A DNA stretch of 35,268 nucleotides from Leptospira chreensis (GTDB lineage: Bacteria > Spirochaetota > Leptospiria > Leptospirales > Leptospiraceae). The position numbers and the translations under genes were made by a program. Positions 24,674 to 34,951 of the stretch are shown piece after piece; position 1 is the first letter of the stretch; each line of letters starts with the position of its first letter. Under the pieces are notes generated by a model. It saw only the letters and a program-made list of their open reading frames with translations. It did not search any database and was not told where the DNA came from. The stretch is from the NCBI RefSeq assembly GCF_016919165.1, contig NZ_JAFFPS010000072.1, positions 1-35,268 of the forward strand, in the 5' to 3' direction.

Positions 24674-25786
24674 ATGGAGCCGGTTTTAGAATATATGACA
24701 GCAGTTGTGGGAACAGACAAAGAAACAGACGTTAAAAGAATCCTTGTGGTTGAGGATGAAAGGATCATTGCTATCAATATTTGTTCCACTCTGAAACAAT
24801 ACGGATACAATGCGACTTATGTTTCCGATGCCAATGATGCTATAGAACATATCGAAACAGAACATTTCGATTTGGTACTTATGGATATTATGTTAAACGG
24901 TCCCATGGATGGAATCGAAATCGCAACCATCATCAAAAAAACAAAAGAAATTCCAGTCATCTATCTTACTGCCTATTCGGATGAAGCAACAATCAACCGA
25001 GCCAAAGCCACAGAACCTTTTGGATATTTAATCAAACCATTTAACAGCCGTGATTTGTACATTTCTGTTGAAATGGCAATTTATAAATCACAAGTACAAA
25101 AACACATTCGTAACGTAGAAAGTAGGCTTGCGGAAAATCAAAAATGGGAGACCATCGCCCTTGTTGCTTCTGGAATTTCTCATGAGGTCAACAATCCACT
25201 CACATCCATTTTGAATTTAGCAGATCTAATTGCCGTGGAAGCAAAAAAATCAGGGAATACTTCCTTAGGAGAAAAAGCTTCCAAAATTGCAGAAGAATCC
25301 GATCGAATTGCTAAGATCATTAAAAACCTAGTTTCCTATTCTCAGTCCACTTCCTCCCAATGGAACTATTCCAATTTGGGAACAATCTTAAATGACACCC
25401 GTTCCTTCCTCCACCAATACTTTCTAAAAGAAGGAATCCAATGCGAAATTGAAGTGGGGGATGTTCCTTTGGCTTATTGCCAACCCCAAAAAATCAAACA
25501 AGTCCTACTCAACCTCATTCAAGATGCGAGAGTTCGGGTCAATACCAGAGAAGATACCATTGGGAGAAAAATCGCCGTCTCTTTACAACAAGCAGAAGAA
25601 GACGGAAACAATCATATCCTGATTCAAATCAAAGACAATGGGGCAGAAGATTTAATGAAGGGAATCTCCCAAATGAATTCACTGGAAGTGACAAAAAGTA
25701 TCATCACGGAACACAAGGGGAAAATGTATCGGGACGAAAACTCTTCTTCTTGGTTTTTTACCCTACCCATCATCAAACCACTCTAA
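24674..25786 (+). CDS. Receiver-histidine-kinase hybrid with degraded ATP-binding domain
   Basis: The 370-aa protein has an N-terminal receiver domain (about 22-135) with VVEDER, phosphoacceptor D71 in LVLMDIML, and K121 in LIKPF. A dimerisation/phosphotransfer helix pair follows, with H170 in SHEVNNPL, then a shortened ATP-binding region. In that region the Mg-binding Asn of the N box is Asp (NLIQDA, D284), the DxGxG motif reads DNGAE (321-325), and the GxGLGL lid motif is missing. It probably cannot autophosphorylate in the usual way and may act as phosphatase or phosphotransfer adaptor. No membrane segment is present. An ATG at 24695 is an alternative start. Confidence 0.88.
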   Translation: MEPVLEYMTAVVGTDKETDVKRILVVEDERIIAINICSTLKQYGYNATYVSDANDAIEHIETEHFDLVLMDIMLNGPMDGIEIATIIKKTKEIPVIYLTAYSDEATINRAKATEPFGYLIKPFNSRDLYISVEMAIYKSQVQKHIRNVESRLAENQKWETIALVASGISHEVNNPLTSILNLADLIAVEAKKSGNTSLGEKASKIAEESDRIAKIIKNLVSYSQSTSSQWNYSNLGTILNDTRSFLHQYFLKEGIQCEIEVGDVPLAYCQPQKIKQVLLNLIQDARVRVNTREDTIGRKIAVSLQQAEEDGNNHILIQIKDNGAEDLMKGISQMNSLEVTKSIITEHKGKMYRDENSSSWFFTLPIIKPL

Positions 25787-25793
25787 CAGTCGT

Positions 25794-26144
25794 TTAGCGT
25801 TTGCCTAAGGCCAGAGGCCTTGCTAGTGGTGGCGTTTCTTCTAACAATTTAAAAAACAAAGTGATGCGGCTGGAGTGTAACATCCAATTGTCTTCTAAAA
25901 AGAGGCCAGCCAAGAAAAAATTAAAATCTTTATAATAAGAAAACGAAGTTTGTGGGTTTTTGGTGAAGTCGAGAAGGATGGCTAAGGCTAGTCGGTTGGC
26001 ACTTTCATCCGGACCAAACCCCTCCGTCGGGATTTGGATCGATGGCTCTGGAACCATAAAACAATGTTCCGCGTTTCCCTCTCTGACTTTGAGATTGTAC
26101 CGTAAAGTACCAGGAATACGCTCCCCAGAGTAGGTTTTTGCCAT
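25794..26144 (-). CDS. DUF6166-like small protein
   Basis: The 116-aa product begins KTYSGERIPG and has a middle segment GFGPDESANRLALAILLDF, followed by FNFFLAGLFLEDNWMLHSSRI. This order resembles my memory of the DUF6166 family (Y.G.R at the start, then a G..G...LALA.LxD segment, then a W-x-I end). No function is known for it. GGGAG lies 6 bases before the ATG and supports this start. It converges with the receiver-kinase gene; the stops are 7 bases apart. A candidate promoter (TTGCTT, 18 bases, CATAAT) lies at about 26181-26210 on the - strand. Confidence 0.65.
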   Translation of the reverse strand: MAKTYSGERIPGTLRYNLKVREGNAEHCFMVPEPSIQIPTEGFGPDESANRLALAILLDFTKNPQTSFSYYKDFNFFLAGLFLEDNWMLHSSRITLFFKLLEETPPLARPLALGKR

Positions 26145-26317
26145 TCAAAACTCCCGGATGCCCAAGGATTGAGCCATTTGATTATGTCCATTACATGAAT
26201 ACATAAGCAACCTCTTTTTCCGGTAAAATACGAGATTCCAGTCCGAAATTCTGCCTGGTTTTCCATTGATTTTTTCGACCGGTGTAAAACTCTCGTTCTA
26301 TACTTTCAAAGCCCGCT

Positions 26318-29275
26318 GTGCAAAAATCCATTCGTTTCCTTATATTATTTTATGGTTTTCTCTTCGGAATGGAAATTCTGGCGCAGGATATCAACGGGCT
26401 AAAACTTCTATTTCCAGAAGCCTCTGGAACTGGAAAAAATTCCCAAGAAGAAGAAAGAAAACAGACAACGGCTCAAGTACAACGAGGCCTTGTTCGAAAG
26501 TCAGTGGATGCCATGTCCGATCGTGAAGTAGAAGACAACCTTCGCAATTTAGGACTAAATCCATCAGGAACTATATATACAAAAAGAGAAAGACTACGGG
26601 AAGCACTGGTTCCAGAAGAAGAACAGGCTTTAACTCCGGAAGCCCTCTTAAGTTCTCAACCCAAAAAAGACCCACCGATTCAAATCCAGAACGCCGCCGA
26701 AGGCCAACTTTTGAATATCGATAAAACCAAAGGTGGAGTTTTAGTCCTTCGTGGTAAGGTGCGACTCAAAATCAGATCAGGGGAACTGGTTGCTGACTCC
26801 GTATCGATCGATGCCAATCGCCAAGAGATTTATGCCGAAGGTGGAGTAGAATATAAAGACGGTAACGCCAAAGTCAATGGCGACCGGATGATTTATGATT
26901 TAAAGATCAACCAAGGTGTGGTTTACAATTCCAAACTGAGTATGTTCCCTTCTTACTTTATTGGCCAAAAACTAAAACGTTTGGATGAAAAAAGATACTT
27001 ACTTGAAATGGGATACTTTACTGCTTGTAATGCGGAACTTCCTCATGAGTCCTTTCAAGCCAAAAAGATTTTTATCCATGATGATAGATCCGTTGTAGCC
27101 TATAATGTTTCTTATAAAATAGGCGGAACCACAGTGTTCCGTTTCCCTGTCCTATACAACTCCGAATCAGGAAACGGAGTCACCACACAATTCGGTAAAA
27201 ACAATACCCAAGGTTGGTTTTGGCAGAACTCTTACCAATGGTCAGACTCTTATCCTAACAGTATCTTCCTTGCCAATGGCTATAAATTTCGATTTGATAT
27301 GTATGAAAAAACGGGACAAGCCGCTCAATTAGAGATGTGGAAAGTCTCCCCAATTTTGAATTACAATATCAATCTTGGATATGCCAATTATAAAAACAAT
27401 GCCATCACTCCTGTATATGAAGATCGGTTCAAAAACAATGGATTTGGAAACGTAGCAACAACTAACAACGTAGATCGTGGCGAGATGTTTCCAAATACAG
27501 GATTACCATACCGCAATACGGGCGTTAACTATGACCCTTGGTGGAAAACAGACATTCGTTTGAATGCTAAGTTTAATGACTTTTCCCGTGATTATACAAG
27601 AAACGTTCAATTACAATACGAAAACTATAGTAACCGCCAATTTGATTATGAATTTGGAAACAGATACCAACCTTCCAATTCACTCCAGTCTTTATATACG
27701 TACCGAGATGTTCGATTTGGACTCATTCGGAACATACTCAACTGGAACTTAAATTATACGGAAAACCGTGGCGACTTGAGTGTTGGTTTTTCGATGAGTC
27801 GGACTCTCGTTTACCAAATCCAAGCGAACCAATATTTTGCGGCTTCGGATACTTTGCCTGCCGTTACCATCAGAAACTCTAGTAATATTGGACTCGTGCC
27901 GGGGACAAGTAGCCCTATTTATTGGGACTTACTTTTCCAAACCAATATCAATCGGATTTACGGACCCCCACAACAAAGAACGAATCCTACGACAGGAGTT
28001 GTGGATCCAAGAAGCCAATACCAAGATTTTGTTTTAAGATCACAAACCAATGTGATTGGAGAAACTGGATTTAGATCACCGATTGCTATGGGTGCTTATA
28101 TGTCTTTTACTCCATCAGTTTATATGGGTGCTACCAAACAAACAGTGGAATATCCTGGATCGGGAAATGATTTAAATAGCCCCGACCGCGACGTAAACAA
28201 AGCTTACGCGACAATGCTCAAACAACAATCCTATCAATATGTAAGGCAATCCCATACAGCTCGCATAGGAATTCCTGAGATATTTTTATCCACAACTTAT
28301 CGTCGTTTGGATGCAGACAAAGCAGAAGCCAAGGATCCTATCCTTGGAAACTTACGCCAACATGAAGCAGAGTTTGCTTTAGAAAGTTATGCACTCAATG
28401 ATTGGGATGTTTCGGTAAGAACCATTCGTGATCTACGCCAATTCTCATCTGCTTACAATCCTGGACTTACCAATATGCAAAGATGGTATTATACGGTAGT
28501 GCGGGTAGGTGGTTTTTTTGATTTTGTGGATGGATTTACAACACGGAGACCGAGTCTTCTCGAAAGAAAAAGAAATTTTTATTCAGGTGTTTTCATTAAC
28601 AATGATTATGTGCACCACACCCCACAAAACCGTTCCCTCTCCAATAACTTAACTGTTTCCTATAAAATGGGAGGTTTTTCTTGGCCTATCATCAGAGCCT
28701 TCCGCAGTTTAGAAGTAGGATCCACTTGGTACCATGTGTACAAAGATAGTTTTTTGGATAGTTACCGTTTTTTCTTCAAAACCGACGTGAAAGTAACCAG
28801 ATATTCCGGAATCGAACTAGAACTTGATTCTCGAGTCACAGAACCTTGGCGACTCACAGCACTGGCACAAGGTCAATTTTATGCAATGAATACAAGTCCC
28901 GAATTGTATACTTCGCAAACAGGAACCAATTATGACCAAACTACGATTTGGGAAGATTTAGCCGCAGGAACTGGAGCCCAAGGACAAACAGAAAGACAAA
29001 AAACTGTTTTTAATATCAACCGGTTTATGATGACATTGAAACTCGACTTACATAACTGGGAATATCGTCTTGGATATAGTATGAATTTAAGGGCGTTGCC
29101 TGGAGGTCTTACTATGAACAACCAATTGACTTTTTATGACCAGTCAGTATACTTTTCTGTGAACCTAACCAATTTCAGTTTTGCGGATTCTGCATCGGCA
29201 CAAGCGACACGCGTTCGATTGTACCGATTCCGCAAACGCCCCCTTGATGGAACCTCTACAGACTTAACGGATTAA
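26318..29275 (+). CDS. lptD: LPS-assembly outer membrane protein LptD
   Basis: LptD is the outer-membrane beta-barrel that inserts LPS into the outer leaflet together with LptE. The 985-aa product starts at GTG, with a signal peptide ending near MEILAQ (residue 23). A small helix-turn segment of SAP type sits at about 67-97 (DNLRNLGLNPSGTIYTKRE). The OstA/LptA-like beta-jellyroll follows (about 130-260), with SVSIDANRQEIYAEGGVEY and YFTACNAELPHESFQAKKI, then a long Tyr/Asn/Arg-rich barrel (about 270-960). Sequence length and layout fit spirochaete LptD-like proteins. It heads a run of six closely spaced genes. The 172-base gap upstream holds no terminator I can see. Confidence 0.9.
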   Translation: MQKSIRFLILFYGFLFGMEILAQDINGLKLLFPEASGTGKNSQEEERKQTTAQVQRGLVRKSVDAMSDREVEDNLRNLGLNPSGTIYTKRERLREALVPEEEQALTPEALLSSQPKKDPPIQIQNAAEGQLLNIDKTKGGVLVLRGKVRLKIRSGELVADSVSIDANRQEIYAEGGVEYKDGNAKVNGDRMIYDLKINQGVVYNSKLSMFPSYFIGQKLKRLDEKRYLLEMGYFTACNAELPHESFQAKKIFIHDDRSVVAYNVSYKIGGTTVFRFPVLYNSESGNGVTTQFGKNNTQGWFWQNSYQWSDSYPNSIFLANGYKFRFDMYEKTGQAAQLEMWKVSPILNYNINLGYANYKNNAITPVYEDRFKNNGFGNVATTNNVDRGEMFPNTGLPYRNTGVNYDPWWKTDIRLNAKFNDFSRDYTRNVQLQYENYSNRQFDYEFGNRYQPSNSLQSLYTYRDVRFGLIRNILNWNLNYTENRGDLSVGFSMSRTLVYQIQANQYFAASDTLPAVTIRNSSNIGLVPGTSSPIYWDLLFQTNINRIYGPPQQRTNPTTGVVDPRSQYQDFVLRSQTNVIGETGFRSPIAMGAYMSFTPSVYMGATKQTVEYPGSGNDLNSPDRDVNKAYATMLKQQSYQYVRQSHTARIGIPEIFLSTTYRRLDADKAEAKDPILGNLRQHEAEFALESYALNDWDVSVRTIRDLRQFSSAYNPGLTNMQRWYYTVVRVGGFFDFVDGFTTRRPSLLERKRNFYSGVFINNDYVHHTPQNRSLSNNLTVSYKMGGFSWPIIRAFRSLEVGSTWYHVYKDSFLDSYRFFFKTDVKVTRYSGIELELDSRVTEPWRLTALAQGQFYAMNTSPELYTSQTGTNYDQTTIWEDLAAGTGAQGQTERQKTVFNINRFMMTLKLDLHNWEYRLGYSMNLRALPGGLTMNNQLTFYDQSVYFSVNLTNFSFADSASAQATRVRLYRFRKRPLDGTSTDLTD

Positions 29276-29287
29276 TCTGAATTTAAA

Positions 29288-30688
29288 ATGCTAAAAGAAA
29301 GAAGCCAATCCTTCAAACTCCTATTCCTTGTGACAGACTTCTTCATTGCGCTCACAAGTTTTATTTCCGCTTATGCGATTCGTTATTATCTATCACCAGA
29401 TTCAGCGTTTCAAATCCAAACCATCGATCCATTAAACTATTTGATCTTAGGAATCGTTCTTGGGTTTTCTCAAGTGATATCATTTTTATCCATAGACTTA
29501 TACCACCCGCGCAGAGGTTTATCTTTTTCCGATGAACTATTCGCCATCATCGCAGGAGTGGTTCTAAACTTACTTGTTGTTTTATCTCTTCTCTTTTTCT
29601 TTCGCGGAGAGAGTTTCTCAAGACTCGTCATCGCATATTTTGCCATTTGCACTGTTATCCTCACTTCCTTTTCTCACTTCATCTTACGTTTCCTAATGCA
29701 ATATTTAAGAAGTAAGGGATTTAATTTAAAATCTGTTCTCATCATTGGAACAGGGAAGTCGGCGATCAATTTTTCAGAGACCCTCAAAAAACATTCTATC
29801 TACGGTTATATGGTAAAAGGTTTTGTAGCAGGAAAAAAGAACCTATCTTCCAAAAAACTACAAACTGTCACAACAACAGACAAATTAGAATCCTATGTAG
29901 AAAAAAATAACATTGATTTGATCGTTTATGCTTTGTCACACGAAGAAGGGGATTCTTTAAAAGGAGTCATCGACATTGCAGACTTTCATGGAATCGATCT
30001 AAAAGTCATTCCCAGTTATGAAGAAATTGTAACGGCAAAAGGAAGAGTCGAGGTATTGGATGGAATCCCTATCATCTCGATTCGAAATATTCCTTTAAGA
30101 TTGGGATACAATTTAGTTTTAAAAAGAAGTTTTGATATTTTGTTTTCTTTATTTTTTATCCTCCTCTTTAGTCCATTTTATCTTCTGATTGCATTACTGA
30201 TAAAACTAACCAGTAAGGGACCTATCTTTTACAAACAGGAAAGAGTGGGGCTCGATAATAAAGTTTTTGGAATGATCAAATTTCGTTCTATGGTAGTACA
30301 AGCGAAGGAAAAATCGGACACATTATGGACTGTAAAAGACGACCCACGTGTTACTGTCGTCGGTGCGGTATTACGAAAGTTATCCCTAGATGAAACCCCA
30401 CAATTTTTTAATGTATTACTCGGTGATATGTCTGTGGTAGGACCAAGACCAGAACGTCCCTTTTATGTAGAAAAATTTAGAAACGAACACCAACAGTATA
30501 TGAGACGTCACGCGGCAAAAGCAGGGATCACTGGTTGGGCACAAGTACAAGGATTCCGCGGAGATACTTCGATTGAAAAACGAATTGAGGCAGATATTTT
30601 TTATATTGAGAACTGGTCTTTACTTCTTGATATCAAAATCATTTTACTCACACCCCTAAAAGCTATTATAGATAGGAATGCATACTGA
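29288..30688 (+). CDS. Polyprenyl-phosphate glycosylphosphotransferase (WbaP/WcaJ type)
   Basis: This 466-aa membrane enzyme has about four N-terminal hydrophobic segments (within residues 10-140), a soluble NAD-binding-like central region (about 150-260), and a further hydrophobic segment near KRSFDILFSLFFILL. The catalytic tail is typical of the family: GPIFYKQERVGLDNKVFGMIKF, then LDETPQFFNVLLGDMSVVGPRPE, and AGITGWAQVQGFRG. Enzymes of this type move a sugar-1-phosphate from a nucleotide sugar to undecaprenyl phosphate and start O-antigen or exopolysaccharide synthesis. It starts 12 bases after lptD, linking glycan initiation with LPS export. The sugar used cannot be read from sequence. 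Confidence 0.92.
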   Translation: MLKERSQSFKLLFLVTDFFIALTSFISAYAIRYYLSPDSAFQIQTIDPLNYLILGIVLGFSQVISFLSIDLYHPRRGLSFSDELFAIIAGVVLNLLVVLSLLFFFRGESFSRLVIAYFAICTVILTSFSHFILRFLMQYLRSKGFNLKSVLIIGTGKSAINFSETLKKHSIYGYMVKGFVAGKKNLSSKKLQTVTTTDKLESYVEKNNIDLIVYALSHEEGDSLKGVIDIADFHGIDLKVIPSYEEIVTAKGRVEVLDGIPIISIRNIPLRLGYNLVLKRSFDILFSLFFILLFSPFYLLIALLIKLTSKGPIFYKQERVGLDNKVFGMIKFRSMVVQAKEKSDTLWTVKDDPRVTVVGAVLRKLSLDETPQFFNVLLGDMSVVGPRPERPFYVEKFRNEHQQYMRRHAAKAGITGWAQVQGFRGDTSIEKRIEADIFYIENWSLLLDIKIILLTPLKAIIDRNAY

Positions 30689-30697
30689 GGAAATATT

Positions 30698-30982
30698 ATG
30701 GATGAAAAAGAATTAAAAAACATTGCCCACTTGGCAAAATTGAACATTGAAGATAAGGAAGTTTCTTCTATGTTAAATGACTTTTCTCGGATTGTACAAT
30801 ACGTAGACGAAATCAAAAACTTGGACACAACGAGTGTAGGTGATGATGAAATCTACGAACAAATCTTTTATGAATTAAGAAAAGACTTAGCAGAGAATGG
30901 TCTGAAACGAGACGACCTAGCAAAAATTGCTCCTTCCTATGAAAATGGATACGTTGTGGTTCCTAAGGTAATTGAAACATGA
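30698..30982 (+). CDS. gatC: Asp/Glu-tRNA amidotransferase subunit GatC
   Basis: GatC is the small subunit that stabilises GatA-GatB in converting Glu-tRNA(Gln) or Asp-tRNA(Asn) to the amidated forms. The 94-aa length, the start [14 protein letters not shown] and the helix [13 protein letters not shown] are typical. A GAGGAAA ribosome binding site overlaps the stop of the glycosylphosphotransferase gene, and the stop overlaps gatA by ATGA. gatB is not in the window. Confidence 0.95.
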   Translation: MDEKELKNIAHLAKLNIEDKEVSSMLNDFSRIVQYVDEIKNLDTTSVGDDEIYEQIFYELRKDLAENGLKRDDLAKIAPSYENGYVVVPKVIET

Positions 30983-32445
30983 AAGATTTAAATTTTCTCA
31001 CTTATTCCGAAATCAAAACAAAACTAAATGATGGTTCCTTAAAATCTGTAGATTTAGTTTCGGCTTATATCAAACGAATCGAAGGAACTGATTCTAAAGT
31101 AAAAGCCTTTCTCGAATTCAAAAAAGACCAAATCTTAAAACAAGCCGAAGAAAGTGACAATCGAAGGAAGTCAGGAAAATTACTTTCTGAATTTGATGGA
31201 ATTCCCATTGGAATCAAAGATAATATTTGTATCACGGGGGAGATCACTTCTTGTTCCTCTCGGATCTTGGAAAACTTTCGTTCTCCATATGACGCATCCG
31301 TCATTCAAAAACTAAAAAACAAAGGATTTGTTTTATTCCCAAGACTCAATATGGACGAGTTTGCCATGGGTTCTTCAACAGAAAACAGTGCCTTTCAAAC
31401 TACAAAAAATCCTTTTGATACCAGTCGTATCCCTGGGGGATCTAGCGGTGGTTCGGCGGCGGCAGTGGCTGCCTCCATGTTGCCTGTTTCTCTTGGATCG
31501 GATACGGGTGGTTCCATCCGCCAACCAGCAGCTCTTTGTGGGATTTGGGGACTCAAACCAACATATGGTCGTGTGTCTCGGTATGGTCTCATCGCTTATG
31601 CATCAAGCCTAGATCAAATTGGTCCCTTTTCCAATGATTTACAAGGGATTACCGATCTTATGGAGGTCATCTCAGGCCTTGACCCCAAAGACCAAACCAC
31701 AGCCAAAGTAAATCCTTTTGAAGCAAGTTCTGTTTCTTCTATCGATTGGAAAGGCAAACGCATTGGTGTGATGAAGTCGGAAGATTTTAGTTTTTCACCA
31801 GATGTAAACAAACGTTATGCGGATATCTTAAAAGATTTGGAATCTAAAGGAGCAACTCTTGTTCCACTTGATTTCTCTTTATTAAAATATGCTATTCCTG
31901 TTTATTACTTAATTGCTACCGCAGAATGTTCTTCCAACCTAAGCCGGTTCGATGGAATTCGTTATGGACTTCGCAAAGAAGGGGCAGGAAAACTTGAGGA
32001 TTTGTATTCGGAATCGAGAACAGAAGGTTTTGGTCCAGAAGTCAAACGTCGAATTCTCCTTGGAACCTTTTCTCTTAGTTCTGGATATTACGATGCTTAT
32101 TATGGCAAAGCTCAAAAAGCAAGGGTTCTCATTCGGAAACAATATGCAGAATTTTTTAAATCTGTAGATATCATTTTCCAACCGACTTCTCCCACAACGG
32201 CATTCAAAGTAGGAGAAAAAACCAAAGACCCGATCCAGATGTACCAAGCGGATATCCTCACTACCTCTGTCAACTTAGCGGGAGTTCCTGCCATCAGTTG
32301 TCCTGCAGGAGTGGATTCTACTGGTCTTCCGATTGGATTACAAATTACTTCTTCTCATTTTGATGAATCCAAACTTCTAAGTTATGCAAAATCTGTTTCT
32401 GAGTTAGAAATTTGTAAATTGGCGTTACCATCAGAGATCACCTAA
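30979..32445 (+). CDS. gatA: Asp/Glu-tRNA amidotransferase subunit GatA (glutaminase)
   Basis: GatA is an amidase-signature enzyme that releases ammonia from Gln or Asn for transfer to mischarged tRNA. The Ser-cisSer-Lys triad is visible: K80 in GIKDNICI, S155 in [11 protein letters not shown] and S179 in [11 protein letters not shown]. The 488-aa length is normal. It overlaps gatC by four bases, and hisF starts one base after its stop, so the genes are probably translated from one message. All motifs are intact. Confidence 0.97.
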   Translation: MKDLNFLTYSEIKTKLNDGSLKSVDLVSAYIKRIEGTDSKVKAFLEFKKDQILKQAEESDNRRKSGKLLSEFDGIPIGIKDNICITGEITSCSSRILENFRSPYDASVIQKLKNKGFVLFPRLNMDEFAMGSSTENSAFQTTKNPFDTSRIPGGSSGGSAAAVAASMLPVSLGSDTGGSIRQPAALCGIWGLKPTYGRVSRYGLIAYASSLDQIGPFSNDLQGITDLMEVISGLDPKDQTTAKVNPFEASSVSSIDWKGKRIGVMKSEDFSFSPDVNKRYADILKDLESKGATLVPLDFSLLKYAIPVYYLIATAECSSNLSRFDGIRYGLRKEGAGKLEDLYSESRTEGFGPEVKRRILLGTFSLSSGYYDAYYGKAQKARVLIRKQYAEFFKSVDIIFQPTSPTTAFKVGEKTKDPIQMYQADILTTSVNLAGVPAISCPAGVDSTGLPIGLQITSSHFDESKLLSYAKSVSELEICKLALPSEIT

Positions 32446-32446
32446 C

Positions 32447-33214
32447 ATGGATGAGTTAACCAAAAGAGTCATTCCTTGTTTGGATATCAAAGGAGGAAGG
32501 GTAGTCAAAGGGGTTCAATTTGTAAATCTAATTGATGCCGGCGATCCTGTCTCCTGTGCCGTGGCTTATGAAGAAAATAAAGCAGATGAACTTTGTTTTT
32601 TAGACATTACTGCTTCTTCTGACAAACGAGATATCCTTCTACATTTGGTAGAACAAGTGGCCAATCGACTTTTTATTCCATTCACCGTTGGTGGAGGAAT
32701 TCGCACTATTGAAGATGTAAAGGCAGTACTCAACAAAGGAGCTGATAAAGTTTCTATCAATACCAGTGCTTTTCAAAATCCAAAACTCCTCAAAGATTCC
32801 AGTGAAATTTACGGATCACAGTGTATTGTTTGCGCTATGGATGTCAAATTCCATCCAGAACGAAAAAGATACGAAGTGTACTTAAATGGCGGACGATTGG
32901 AAACCGGGAGAGAAGCTTTGGATTGGGGAAGGGAAGCTTTTGAGATGGGAGCCGGAGAAATCCTCCTCACCTCTATGGACAAAGATGGAACCAAAGATGG
33001 ATTTGATATCACACTCATGAAATCCTTCACATCCAACCTTTCTATACCAATCATTGCCTCTGGTGGCGCTGGAAATCCAGAACATATGGCGGAAGTCATC
33101 CTTCGTGGCGGAGCCGATGCAGTGCTTGCGGCATCCATTTTCCACTTTGGAGAATTTTCCATCCAAGAGACCAAACAAACTATGAAAGAGATGGGAATCA
33201 AAGTGAGACTATGA
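32447..33214 (+). CDS. hisF: Imidazole glycerol phosphate synthase subunit HisF
   Basis: HisF is the cyclase subunit that, with HisH, makes imidazole glycerol phosphate and AICAR in histidine synthesis. The (beta/alpha)8 protein is 255 aa, the usual length. Signature segments are RVIPCLDIKGGRVVKG with catalytic D13, the phosphate-binding TVGGGIRT, CAMDVKF with the second catalytic Asp (about 132), and IIASGGAGNPEHM. It sits one base after gatA and overlaps the symporter gene as ATGA. No other his gene is in the window; AICAR links it loosely to purine synthesis at the other end. Confidence 0.97.
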   Translation: MDELTKRVIPCLDIKGGRVVKGVQFVNLIDAGDPVSCAVAYEENKADELCFLDITASSDKRDILLHLVEQVANRLFIPFTVGGGIRTIEDVKAVLNKGADKVSINTSAFQNPKLLKDSSEIYGSQCIVCAMDVKFHPERKRYEVYLNGGRLETGREALDWGREAFEMGAGEILLTSMDKDGTKDGFDITLMKSFTSNLSIPIIASGGAGNPEHMAEVILRGGADAVLAASIFHFGEFSIQETKQTMKEMGIKVRL

Positions 33215-34944
33215 TTTCTTTTCACATTCTTGATTATCTATTTTTTCTTTTCCCCTTTGTTGTAATCCTCCTCCTTCTTTTTCGTTTTCGTTCCAAACAA
33301 AATTCCACAAAAGAATACTTCCAAGCAGAAGGAAGTTTGTCTTGGTTTGTGGCAGGAACGGCAATGGTCGCCACTACATTTGCCGCAGACACCCCACTTG
33401 CCGTAACAGAAATTATACGAGGACAAGGGATTGCCGGAAATTGGATTTGGTGGTATATGGCAGTGGGTGGGTTTGTCACTGTATTTTTCTTTTCTAAACT
33501 TTGGAAAAGGTCCGGTGCCTCCACAGACTTGGAACTAATCGGGCTTCGTTATAGTGGGAAGGAAGCAGAATTTTTAAGAGGATTTAAGGCCTTTGTTATC
33601 GGATTTTTACTCAACTTAGTGATTCTTGGTTGGGTCAATCTTGCGATGTTAAAAATCATTCCCGTTTTTTTTCCCCATTGGACTGCCTCCCATCTTCTCA
33701 TTTATTTATTGTTATTTGGTGTTTTTTATACTTCCATCGCAGGGCTTCGAGGAATCTCCTATATCGATGTTTTCCAATTCTTTTTGGCTTGGATGGGATG
33801 TATCCTTTTTGCTTATTTTGCAGTGAACCTACCGGCGATTGGTGGGCTTGATGGATTAAAATCCAAACTGGATGGCAGTAAAATTTTATTTTTTCCGAAT
33901 GGATTTTCTGGAACTCTTCCTTGGGATCATTTTTTGATTCTCCTAACCGTCCTTTGGTGGTCTAGTTGGTATCCAGGCTCCGAACCAGGAGGTGGGGGAT
34001 ACATTGCCCAAAGAATCCTCGCCACAAAAAATGAAAATGCAGCACTCAAAGGTTCTCTTTGGTTTGTGATCGCTCATTACTTTGTGAGACCTTGGCCTTG
34101 GATCTTAGTGGCCCTTGTTTCCGTCATCCTTTACCCAAATCTATCGGAAGTAGAAAGTGGAAAAGGATTTCTTATGGTATTACAAGAAGGAATGCCCACT
34201 GGAATGATAGGCCTTATGCTCAGTGCATTTCTTGCCGCTTACCTTTCGACACTGGCAACTCATTTGAATTGGGGAGCCTCGTACCTTGTGAATGACCTTT
34301 GGAAACCGATTTTACAAAAAGGAAAGCCTGAATCTTATTATATAAAAGTTTCTTATGGAGTACAAGTCCTAACAGCCGTTTGTTCTTTTTTTCTAGCTGT
34401 TTATGGAATGGAGACCATCAAAGGAGCTTGGGTGTTTTTACTCGAAGCCTCCTCAGGAATTGGATTTATTTTGATTGCTCGTTGGTTTTTCTGGCGGATT
34501 TCTGCGTGGACAGAAATTTTGGCCTTTATCCTTTCTCCGATTTTGTATTTACTCTTCTCCGTTTATTTAAAAATAGAATTTCCTTATTCCATACTTTACA
34601 CCGCATTCTCCTCGGCAGTCGTTCTCATTCTATCTACCTATCTATTTCCCACTACAAATCGGGATGTTTTAGTTCAGTTCTATGAAACAACCAAACCTCC
34701 GTATTTCTTTTGGAAGGGATTTTTTAAAAAAGAAAAGAAGCACCAAACCATCCATTCCAATCGTTTGCTAATCTCTCTGCTAGGAACACTCTCTGGGCTT
34801 TCTTTTGTCTTTGGGGGTTTGTATTCCATCCAATGTCTTGTTTGGAAAGAAGGGGAGATTCTCGCAGGGCTTCCGATATTTTTACTTGGGCTTCTTGGTT
34901 TGTATTTTTCTCTTAAGTCCTTAGAAAACAAATCAGAGAATTAA
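33211..34944 (+). CDS. Sodium:solute symporter family (SSS) transporter
   Basis: The 577-aa membrane protein has about 13-14 hydrophobic segments with the SSS pattern: an N-terminal helix, a KEYFQAEGSLSWFVAGTAMVA segment at TM2 (SSS family region), then ATTFAADTPLAVTEI and SIAGLRGISYIDVFQFF. It should use a Na+ gradient to import a solute such as an amino acid, sugar or carboxylate, but substrate cannot be predicted. It overlaps hisF by four bases (ATGA) and closes the + strand run. A polar Lys-rich loop (about 500-515) precedes the last helices. Confidence 0.88.
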   Translation: MISFHILDYLFFLFPFVVILLLLFRFRSKQNSTKEYFQAEGSLSWFVAGTAMVATTFAADTPLAVTEIIRGQGIAGNWIWWYMAVGGFVTVFFFSKLWKRSGASTDLELIGLRYSGKEAEFLRGFKAFVIGFLLNLVILGWVNLAMLKIIPVFFPHWTASHLLIYLLLFGVFYTSIAGLRGISYIDVFQFFLAWMGCILFAYFAVNLPAIGGLDGLKSKLDGSKILFFPNGFSGTLPWDHFLILLTVLWWSSWYPGSEPGGGGYIAQRILATKNENAALKGSLWFVIAHYFVRPWPWILVALVSVILYPNLSEVESGKGFLMVLQEGMPTGMIGLMLSAFLAAYLSTLATHLNWGASYLVNDLWKPILQKGKPESYYIKVSYGVQVLTAVCSFFLAVYGMETIKGAWVFLLEASSGIGFILIARWFFWRISAWTEILAFILSPILYLLFSVYLKIEFPYSILYTAFSSAVVLILSTYLFPTTNRDVLVQFYETTKPPYFFWKGFFKKEKKHQTIHSNRLLISLLGTLSGLSFVFGGLYSIQCLVWKEGEILAGLPIFLLGLLGLYFSLKSLENKSEN

Positions 34945-34951
34945 TCTAATC

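Noticed and set aside
25807..25821. Short GC-rich hairpin AAGGCC-AGA-GGCCTT as terminator between convergent genes
   Set aside because: It lies within the coding end of the DUF6166-like gene and no T-run follows on either strand.
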